A stretch of 48,209 nucleotides of DNA from Desulfocapsa sp. (GTDB lineage: Bacteria > Desulfobacterota > Desulfobulbia > Desulfobulbales > Desulfocapsaceae): NCBI GenBank assembly GCA_030145625.1, contig JAQYVF010000031.1:1-48209 (forward strand), read 5' to 3'. This document shows positions 8,875 through 14,764 of this stretch, piece by piece. The position numbers and the translations under genes are program-made. Each line of letters starts with the position of its first letter. Positions within the stretch are counted from its first letter, which is position 1. Under the pieces are notes generated by a model that worked only from the letters and a program-made list of their open reading frames with translations, ran no database searches and was not told the DNA's origin.

Positions 8875-8903
8875 ATTGTATAAAATTCTGAAACAATCTT
8901 CAA
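8875..8903 (-). promoter_or_regulatory. Candidate sigma-70 promoter of the dar-like operon
   Basis: On the minus strand TTGAAG (8903-8898) and TACAAT (8880-8875) are separated by 17 bases. This would start transcription near 8868 and leave a leader of about 50 nt before the darA-like ATG at 8818. It lies in the 96-bp gap after the phosphatase gene, so read-through from that gene is also possible. Confidence 0.45.
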
Positions 8904-8914
8904 ACCAGGTTGAT

Positions 8915-10657
8915 TTATAAAATCAGGCCCTCTGAGCCATAACCTCGGTTTTTTAAGGCCAGGATTGTGATATCATCAAAACGATTTTCTCCCTGAAAAT
9001 TGTCCAGATCACTCACCAATGTGGTACATATGGTCTTCATCTCTCGGCCTGCAGAGTCCCGCAGGTATTGTTCCAACCTTTTCCTGCCAAAAAATGTTTT
9101 ATCAGGAGCCACAGCCTCGGTTACGCCATCGGTATAACAAAAGAGCATTTCATCTTGCAGCAAAGAGTCATGACTGGTGCTGTACTGCTGGCCTTCATCA
9201 ACACCCAGCACCACATTAGCAGGATTTGCAAGCAGGCGGAGATTACCGTCAGGCCCAACAATAATCGGGTCATCATGGCCAGCATTGGCATACCTGAAAT
9301 CACCCGTTCGGATATCGTAGTAGACAAGGACAGCCGTAACAAACATACACTGGTCATTATTGTCACACAGAGCCACGTTTACCTGGGCAAGGGCAGTCCC
9401 CGGATCGGTTTTACTCTGCTTACAGGCTGCCCGAAACAAGGTCCTGGTCACGGCCATGAACAGGGCTGCCGGAACACCCTTCCCTGAGACATCAGCTATG
9501 ACCAGAGCCATGGTAGTGGGGTTGAGAAAAAAGAAATCATAAAAATCCCCGGCAACCTCTTTTGCCGATTCATTGATTGCATACAAATCAAATTCCCTGT
9601 GATCCGGGAAAGGAGGAAAGCTATTGGGCAGCAGGGACGTTTGGATTTCTCTGGCAACCTGCATCTCTGACTCCATGGCCTGCCTGCTTGCAGCTTCTTC
9701 CTTGACCTGATCAATATAGCCCACCAGATTCCCTTTCATCATATTAAAGGAGTGGGCCAGATCAACAATCTCATTGGGCCCGGATTCAGGTATCGGCTCG
9801 GCAAAATTTCCACGACCTACACGACGGGCAGCTCTGCTCAGCTTTCTCACAGGATCGCTTATGGCAGCAGACAGAAAAAAACCGGCTACAAAACTGATGA
9901 TCAGCAGAACCAGACCCCAAATCCCAACCCGGATCTTTATTTTCTTTGAAAGTTCATCTGCTGATTGCTTAATGGTTTGTCTGGATCGATCAGCAATTTT
10001 TTGACCTTCCTGCCGCAGGGCCTGGTGCACTGGGAGAAAGTATTTATTAATCACCACCGTGGCGGAAACAATAAAAGGGGTCCCCTCAACCCTGTGTGAC
10101 ACCAGAAACTTCTTCTGTTTTCTGTTTTCTGCATCAAGAAATGTGTAATATCCACTTACCTCTTTTTCCTTATAGGAACGCAGCACCAGTGCCCACATAT
10201 CAGGATACTGATCCTTCCATTCGCTAAAATTTCTCCCCTCGACTTCCTTATTTGGATGCAGTATCGACACGCCGTTAATGTCGTACAGATCCACGTACCC
10301 CACCACTCCATCAAGGGCATAGATAGTCTGGTTTGCCAATACACGCAGTGGTAAAGCTTTACGGAGAAGCGCATAATTTGTCTGATCATAATCTTTCAGC
10401 ATCAGGGAAAGCTGGGTGGCTACATTTTCCGCAGTCATGGCAACGCGTTCCTCACCATATTGAGTGAGAATACGCTTGGATTGTTCGAAATTCTCTTGCA
10501 GCAGCTGCTCCAGAGCGTCCTCGGCAAACCCTATATCATTAGCTGTAAGCTGTTTGATATTGTTGTCGGCAATCATCGCCATGGCGACCAAGAGCAGGAG
10601 AATAATGAGCAGCAAAATGCTGAGCATGAGTTGACGAATGGAAAAATGATACGTCAT
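8915..10657 (-). CDS. Membrane-bound SpoIIE/RsbU-type PP2C phosphatase with sensor and HAMP domains
   Basis: The 580-residue protein has a membrane segment at about residues 11-30 and an extracytoplasmic Cache-like sensor to about residue 245. A second membrane segment (about 245-268), a HAMP domain (ISDPVRKLSRAARRVGRG) and a short coiled coil follow. The PP2C domain has AGDFYDFF, DVSGKGVPAALFM, CYTDGVTEA and FDDITIL, so the metal-binding aspartates are present. Such phosphatases dephosphorylate a STAS-domain antagonist in partner-switching systems. A STAS gene lies just upstream in the opposite direction (10957-11292). No anti-sigma kinase gene is in the window. The start has GGAG eight bases upstream. 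The stop is 96 bp from the dar-like operon on the same strand, so the two may be linked. Confidence 0.92.
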   Translation of the reverse strand: MTYHFSIRQLMLSILLLIILLLLVAMAMIADNNIKQLTANDIGFAEDALEQLLQENFEQSKRILTQYGEERVAMTAENVATQLSLMLKDYDQTNYALLRKALPLRVLANQTIYALDGVVGYVDLYDINGVSILHPNKEVEGRNFSEWKDQYPDMWALVLRSYKEKEVSGYYTFLDAENRKQKKFLVSHRVEGTPFIVSATVVINKYFLPVHQALRQEGQKIADRSRQTIKQSADELSKKIKIRVGIWGLVLLIISFVAGFFLSAAISDPVRKLSRAARRVGRGNFAEPIPESGPNEIVDLAHSFNMMKGNLVGYIDQVKEEAASRQAMESEMQVAREIQTSLLPNSFPPFPDHREFDLYAINESAKEVAGDFYDFFFLNPTTMALVIADVSGKGVPAALFMAVTRTLFRAACKQSKTDPGTALAQVNVALCDNNDQCMFVTAVLVYYDIRTGDFRYANAGHDDPIIVGPDGNLRLLANPANVVLGVDEGQQYSTSHDSLLQDEMLFCYTDGVTEAVAPDKTFFGRKRLEQYLRDSAGREMKTICTTLVSDLDNFQGENRFDDITILALKNRGYGSEGLIL

Positions 10658-10705
10658 GGAGAAGACTCCGAGAGAAAGGAAAAGAGAGGGTGTTTACTCT
10701 GTCAT

Positions 10706-10745
10706 GAAAAACAAACCGGGATGCATTGCATTCACTTTGTTTTTC
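10706..10745. other. Nested inverted repeats upstream of the phosphatase gene
   Basis: GAAAAACAAA (10706-10715) is the perfect complement of TTTGTTTTTC (10736-10745), and the palindrome ATGCATTGCAT (10721-10731) lies inside. The structure is 50-90 bp upstream of the phosphatase ATG on its 5' side. It could be an operator or mRNA leader hairpin; nothing shows which. Confidence 0.4.
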
Positions 10746-10800
10746 AGATACAACGAGTTATAAGAAATATTCACAGGGAAATCAAAAAATAGTTCAGCTA

Positions 10801-10941
10801 GGAGCGTGTCCGAGAATAAGAATTTCTTCTTAAATCGAGAAATTCTCAAAAAAGAAGCACAGCCATATGTTTGATATTGCGAGCATTGTTTTTTGAGAAT
10901 TCCGAAGAGTTGGGGAGAAAGGACATTCTCGGACACGCTCC
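10801..10941. mobile_element. 141-bp MITE with perfect terminal inverted repeats
   Basis: GGAGCGTGTCCGAGAAT at 10801-10817 is exactly repeated in inverted form at 10925-10941. The match extends to 20 bp if the flanking CTA/TAG is counted. The flanking TA on both sides fits a TA target duplication, or insertion into CTAG as preferred by IS630-like elements. A second inverted repeat lies inside: AATTCTCAAAAAA at 10841-10853 and TTTTTTGAGAATT at 10889-10901. There is no transposase reading frame, so this is a non-autonomous element. Its right end is 15 bp before the STAS start codon. Confidence 0.85.
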
Positions 10942-10956
10942 TAGAGAGGGGATTGA

Positions 10957-11292
10957 ATGGAAATCACCGGCGTACAGGAGAACACTACTTTCATCATCCA
11001 GCTTTCAGGCAGAATGGACACTGCCACCGTACAAATATTTACTGATTTTATTCAGGAAAACGAACCACGAGACAGTGACAAGATTATACTGGACATGGGC
11101 AAACTGGAATATGTCAGCAGTGCTGGACTGCGCGGTCTGTTAAGCTATGCCAAGAGAGTCGAAGCAAAAAAAGGTTCCCTTCTTCTCTGCAGCTTAGGAG
11201 GCTTAGTGAAAGAGGTTTTTGAGTTATCCGGATTCAATAAAATCTTTACTATCACAGCAGATATTGACGAAGCCCATTCCCGGTTGCAATAA
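10957..11292 (+). CDS. STAS-domain anti-sigma factor antagonist
   Basis: The 111-residue protein is a single STAS domain. The conserved loop VSSAGLRGLLSYAK (about residues 52-65) holds the serine that is phosphorylated in SpoIIAA/RsbV-type proteins, here Ser53 or Ser54. It would be the substrate of the divergent SpoIIE-type phosphatase, the two forming half of a partner-switching pathway; the kinase and its target are not in the window. The ribosome binding site GAGAGGGG lies immediately after the right end of the MITE. The native promoter is therefore displaced by 141 bp or replaced by sequence within the element. Confidence 0.93.
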   Translation: MEITGVQENTTFIIQLSGRMDTATVQIFTDFIQENEPRDSDKIILDMGKLEYVSSAGLRGLLSYAKRVEAKKGSLLLCSLGGLVKEVFELSGFNKIFTITADIDEAHSRLQ

Positions 11293-11428
11293 CCTCTGAT
11301 GCAGAAGCCACCTGCAAACCTGTCAAAAACAAACTCCCATCTCTTACGATTACACCAATTATACAGTAACACAAAGACGTAACCTGACAATCTTCTTTTT
11401 ACATATAATCAGGAAGAAGGTTCATTTC

Positions 11429-11447
11429 CTGTCTGTCTGTCTGTCTG
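11429..11447. repeat. CTGT tetranucleotide microsatellite
   Basis: Four and three-quarter copies of CTGT lie 20-47 bp upstream of the flavoprotein start codons. The tract is in the promoter/leader region, so slippage would alter spacing rather than frame. It is short, and functional variation is doubtful. Confidence 0.6.
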
Positions 11448-11475
11448 AAAAAATTAAACAAAGGGCATGTTATCC

Positions 11476-12120
11476 ATGATTTCACCAAATGATTTTATTC
11501 AAGAACTTATCATTAACAAGTCTCCCACATCACAAGTGTTGGGGATAGGTGGTAGTCCAAGGAAAGGTGGAAATTCAGACATACTTTTGCAGTATATAAT
11601 TAAGGGTGTAACAGAAAATGAAATTAATGCTGCAAGTTTGCATTTAAGGGATTTTGATTATCAGGGTTGTTTAGGATGTGAGATGTGCAGAAAAGACAAA
11701 ATTTGCACACGATTAAAAGATGGTATGTCTCTTATATATCCTCAGATAATTAAGTCACGAGGGTTGGTACTCGTATGTCCAACTCACAACTACAATATTA
11801 CAGCATGGATGAAAGCCTTTATAGACCGTTTATATTGTTTTTATGACTTTGATAATAGTCGTCCTAGAGGATGGTCAAGCCGACTGGCAGGGCAAGGTAG
11901 AAAAGCCGTTTTAGCAGCAATCTGCGAACAAGAAAACACAGAGGACATGGGGTTCACTTTAGATGCTATGCGTCTTCCGTTAACAGCTTTAGGCTTTGAA
12001 ATTATTGGAGAGCTCCCAGTTTTTAGTATTTTTGACAAAGCGAAAGTAAAAGGAGAAAAAACAATCTTGGATGAAGCAACAAAACTTGGTTCAAGCCTTG
12101 CTGAATCTCTTCAATCGTAG
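11476..12120 (+). CDS. Isf-like iron-sulfur flavoprotein (NADPH-dependent FMN reductase family)
   Basis: The protein has the flavodoxin-like FMN loop GIGGSPRKGGNSD near the N-terminus. A compact cysteine motif GCLGCEMCRKDKIC (C-x2-C-x2-C-x5-C) follows, which in archaeal Isf proteins binds a 4Fe-4S cluster. Such proteins pass electrons between ferredoxin or NAD(P)H and acceptors, often under oxidative stress. The ATG at 11476 (214 residues) is chosen because AAAGGG ends ten bases upstream; an ATG at 11467 is only one base from that site. The gene is visibly more AT-rich than its neighbours, which hints at transfer. A second member of the family lies at 47163-47813. Confidence 0.85.
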   Translation: MISPNDFIQELIINKSPTSQVLGIGGSPRKGGNSDILLQYIIKGVTENEINAASLHLRDFDYQGCLGCEMCRKDKICTRLKDGMSLIYPQIIKSRGLVLVCPTHNYNITAWMKAFIDRLYCFYDFDNSRPRGWSSRLAGQGRKAVLAAICEQENTEDMGFTLDAMRLPLTALGFEIIGELPVFSIFDKAKVKGEKTILDEATKLGSSLAESLQS

Positions 12121-12186
12121 CCAAGACTTGATAATCTACTTATCTCAAAGCATGCCAGAGAAGAGGCTGCGCAGAAAAAGGTATCT

Positions 12187-12211
12187 CTAGACCAATATGA
12201 TATTGGTCCAG
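12187..12211. terminator. Hairpin between convergent genes
   Basis: GACCAATAT and ATATTGGTC form an inverted repeat with one central base, extended outward with one mismatch. It lies between the convergent flavoprotein gene and cbiK and may end transcription from either side, but no strong T-run follows. Confidence 0.35.
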
Positions 12212-12234
12212 ATGTTATTACTTAGGCTAGATGG

Positions 12235-13227
12235 TTACTTGATACTTATACCCGCGTCCTTTGCAGCTTCGGCAGCATGATTGACAAAAATGTTTGCAAA
12301 GTTATCGTTTTCGCCAAGGCCCTTAGTAACAGCTATAACCTCAAAGCCATTTTTCTCTAAGATAGATTTCCAGGAATCATCTTCGTCGCTGGCCATGTCA
12401 TTAATGGTATGATTACCGGCTACTACCATAAAAGGTTTCAGGATCACCTTGTTAACCCCGTACAGTTTTAAGGTTCCAATAACATCTTCAATGGCAGGAT
12501 AACCTTCCACAGTCCCGATAGCTGTTACAACTTCGGGATAGATCCTCCGCATTTTGGAAGCCAACTCGAGATAGGTTCCTCCATTACCTGGGAAATATTT
12601 ATTGCCGTGTCCCATGTAAACGAGTCCTGCTTTTTCTTTGATTGCCAGCGTAACATCCGGCGCCATTATTTCGGCAACCGTGTCAATGTCTTCACCATAT
12701 GGGTGCTTTTGACCATAGGTTCCCAGTGCTGGTCTACCGAGAGCTACTTTGTGAAAGGGTTTATACTTTGCTTTTTTTAAGGTACCCATGTGCATCAGAG
12801 CATTAACATAGGTGTGCAGGTCAAGAAACTCTTCACCCATGGAAATATGAGTTGGCTGAATGACAATGCTGTCATAGCCATCGTTCTGTAAATCAGCAAT
12901 CGTGGCAAGTGGCGTCTTTACATGGAGGACATCTGCGGGAATTTCAGGATGAGCTTTGATATACTCTGAATCTTCAGCCCGGTGCTGCCATTTTTTGCGA
13001 ATAATATTTGAGGTAAATGCAATCCGTACTGTTGTATCTGGATATTGAGCATTGATTTTAGAGCGGATATTCAAAAGCCCCTTTAGAGCTGGCTCCACTG
13101 TGGTACCAAACATAGCGAGAACGATGGCATTTTTGTGCTCAACCCTATAATCACCGCTTGCTTGACCATTTGTTGCAACACACAAGAACATAACTACAAC
13201 CGCGAAAAAAAAGGACTTCAACTTCAT
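12235..13227 (-). CDS. cbiK: Periplasmic sirohydrochlorin cobaltochelatase
   Basis: CbiK inserts cobalt into sirohydrochlorin in the anaerobic cobalamin pathway. The start is set at the ATG at 13227 (330 residues), which has GGAGG seven bases upstream. It gives a signal peptide (FFFAVVVMFLCVATNGQASG), as in the exported CbiK of Desulfovibrio. The longer reading frame to 13413 runs into the riboswitch and is an artefact. The chelatase signature is present: NAIVLAMFGTT at the mature N-terminus, the first metal-site histidine in IQPTHISMGEEF and the second in VYMGHGNKYF, with the acidic segment GTVEGYPAIEDV after it. An export signal on a chelatase whose substrate is cytoplasmic suggests an added role in metal or haem handling, as proposed for the Desulfovibrio enzyme. 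No other cob genes are near. Confidence 0.93.
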   Translation of the reverse strand: MKLKSFFFAVVVMFLCVATNGQASGDYRVEHKNAIVLAMFGTTVEPALKGLLNIRSKINAQYPDTTVRIAFTSNIIRKKWQHRAEDSEYIKAHPEIPADVLHVKTPLATIADLQNDGYDSIVIQPTHISMGEEFLDLHTYVNALMHMGTLKKAKYKPFHKVALGRPALGTYGQKHPYGEDIDTVAEIMAPDVTLAIKEKAGLVYMGHGNKYFPGNGGTYLELASKMRRIYPEVVTAIGTVEGYPAIEDVIGTLKLYGVNKVILKPFMVVAGNHTINDMASDEDDSWKSILEKNGFEVIAVTKGLGENDNFANIFVNHAAEAAKDAGISIK

Positions 13228-13247
13228 AACAACCTCCATTTCTTCAC

Positions 13248-13274
13248 GGTCTGGAAAATAAAAAATCCCAGACC
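13248..13274 (-). promoter_or_regulatory. Leader hairpin before the cbiK ribosome binding site
   Basis: GGTCTGG and CCAGACC flank a T-rich loop on the minus strand, ending about 14 bases before GGAGG of cbiK. It may be part of the expression platform of the cobalamin riboswitch; this is inferred from position only. Confidence 0.4.
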
Positions 13275-13359
13275 AATTAAATAATTGACCCAGGATATCC
13301 CTATATTCTCCCAGACAGCCACATTGTCCGTTTCTTTTCCGAAGACACGGACAGAAATT

Positions 13360-13514
13360 CAGGTAGGTCTTCTGACTCTCGGATCTTTCTCCTTCCACAC
13401 CTTCCCATTCCATAAAGAACAGTGGCGTTACTGTGGAATTCGTCCCCGATTACAGCGGCGGGCCCGTCCCGGATTTACACCGGGTTCCCTTTTCATCCAC
13501 CGAAGTGGAACCTG
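13360..13514 (-). promoter_or_regulatory. Cobalamin (adenosylcobalamin) riboswitch
   Basis: On the minus strand the canonical blocks occur in order: AGGTTCC near 13513, GAAAAGGGAACCCGGTG, AAATCCGGGACGGGCCCGC, then the B12 box core CGCTGTAATCGGGGACG. These are followed by CCACTG, GGGAAGG and the closing GAGTCAGAAGACCTACCTG ending near 13360. This matches the Rfam cobalamin class. It lies between a good promoter and cbiK, so cbiK should be repressed when cobalamin is plentiful. Confidence 0.95.
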
Positions 13515-13528
13515 AAAATTAAATTGGA

Positions 13529-13557
13529 CACATACTCCAAAACTAGAGTCGTGTCAA
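13529..13557 (-). promoter_or_regulatory. Candidate promoter of the riboswitch-cbiK transcript
   Basis: A perfect TTGACA (13557-13552 on the minus strand) is followed after 17 bases by TATGTG (13534-13529). This would start transcription about eight bases before the first riboswitch block, which is the expected geometry. Confidence 0.5.
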
Positions 13558-13691
13558 TATTGTTCATTTATTTCAAACAAATATTGAATTCTGCATTGTG
13601 GTGGTTTTTTTGTTTTTGCAGAAAAGAAACGACTGCCCATGACACCTCGTATACATTTTTCCCAGGGTATGCTCTTTTCTCCACTCAGCTC

Positions 13692-14474
13692 TCAAGAACA
13701 GCGATATAAATCAATCTGTTCAGGGGCACCCAGACAGGCGAGTGAAGCTAAATAGTCCTCATCATGCAATACGGGGAACAGGTTACAAATCCCCTGAAAG
13801 CGTTCTCTATCCACCCAAAGTAGTTTTGGATTGTCATCTTTCTCAAAATTTACCGCAAAACTATTCAGAGGAAATGACAAGCCGCTTCCCACTGCCTTGA
13901 TAAATGCCTCTTTACGCGTCCAGCAGCGGTAAAATCCCATTATCAATGCCTTCCCTGAGAGTTGCGCCAGGCCATGATATTCTTGCTCAGAGAAAAAGCG
14001 CTGTGCCAGTTTCAGGCATTTCACATCATCACGCATATACTCAATATCAATTCCAATCTCACAGAGTCTGGTAACGGCAAATAGGGCAATGTCCTTGGAA
14101 TGAGTGACATTGAAAAAGAGTGCTTTGTTTTTTCCAGGATTGAGTAAAGAGGGTTTCCCATGTCTGTTGTATGAGAAGGTGAGTTCTTTTGCAGCAACAC
14201 CGGTATACCGACTGAGCAGGTTTCTGAGTGTGGTTCGTGTCAGGACAAAGTTGTTTCTATCCGAGTCGAAACAAAAACGCTCCGCCTTTTGAATTTCATC
14301 TTTGGAGAGGATATCACTGGAGATCTCTTCAGCATTTTTGACTAATGAAAGTTTCCAGATATGCACACTCCTGCCAGGACATTCAGGGGCGGTTGACGCT
14401 ATTTTCCATTGCTCTGCTCGTTTCATGTCTTTCGTATTTATCATGGAGCGATATAGCTTGCCAGAAGTATGCAC
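13692..14474 (-). CDS. 4'-phosphopantetheinyl transferase, Sfp type
   Basis: The enzyme moves the phosphopantetheine arm of CoA to a serine of carrier proteins. Numbered from the upstream GTG (260 residues), it has NRHGKP (residues 103-108), FNVTHSKD (121-128), the magnesium motif GIDIE (141-145) and WTRKEAFIK (185-193). Its length matches the Sfp group used for secondary metabolism rather than the AcpS group. The start is uncertain: the GTG at 14474 and ATGs at 14444 and 14426 have no clear ribosome binding site. It is divergent from the A-T-R NRPS gene, whose carrier domain is the likely target. The ACP of the dar-like operon is a second candidate. Confidence 0.93.
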   Translation of the reverse strand: MHTSGKLYRSMINTKDMKRAEQWKIASTAPECPGRSVHIWKLSLVKNAEEISSDILSKDEIQKAERFCFDSDRNNFVLTRTTLRNLLSRYTGVAAKELTFSYNRHGKPSLLNPGKNKALFFNVTHSKDIALFAVTRLCEIGIDIEYMRDDVKCLKLAQRFFSEQEYHGLAQLSGKALIMGFYRCWTRKEAFIKAVGSGLSFPLNSFAVNFEKDDNPKLLWVDRERFQGICNLFPVLHDEDYLASLACLGAPEQIDLYRCS

Positions 14475-14503
14475 CTAAAAAAGACGCACGCCAACTTACT
14501 CAA

Positions 14504-14587
14504 ACCTCAAACCTCAATCCTCAATCCTCAATCCTCAATCCTCAATCCTCAATCCTCAATCCTCAATCCTCAATCCTCAATCCTCAA
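14504..14587. repeat. 12-copy heptamer tandem repeat (TCCTCAA)
   Basis: Ten perfect copies of TCCTCAA (14518-14587) follow two copies of ACCTCAA (14504-14517), for 84 bp in all. The array begins 30 bp upstream of the GTG start of the transferase gene and ends 177 bp before the NRPS start, within their shared promoter region. Seven is not a multiple of three, and the array is outside both genes. Confidence 0.95.
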
Positions 14588-14764
14588 GATCATACAAGCC
14601 CTGGTCTCCCCTTGCATATAATTTAATCAATAGCTGTTGCTTTTCTTTCTGTGGAACGATAAACCAAAATAATGCCACCTGACACCAGGCTCAGGTTGCC
14701 CACCCCACCATCACGTAATGGCTGGTTAGCTTGGTGTTATCCATAAATCTGTTCAGGAGTCGCT

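Noticed and set aside
13228-13413. Upstream extension of cbiK
   Set aside because: The extra codons run into the cobalamin riboswitch and lack a binding site, whereas the internal ATG has GGAGG and begins a signal peptide.
14504-14587. CRISPR-like array
   Set aside because: The units are seven bases long with no spacers; it is a simple heptamer tandem repeat.
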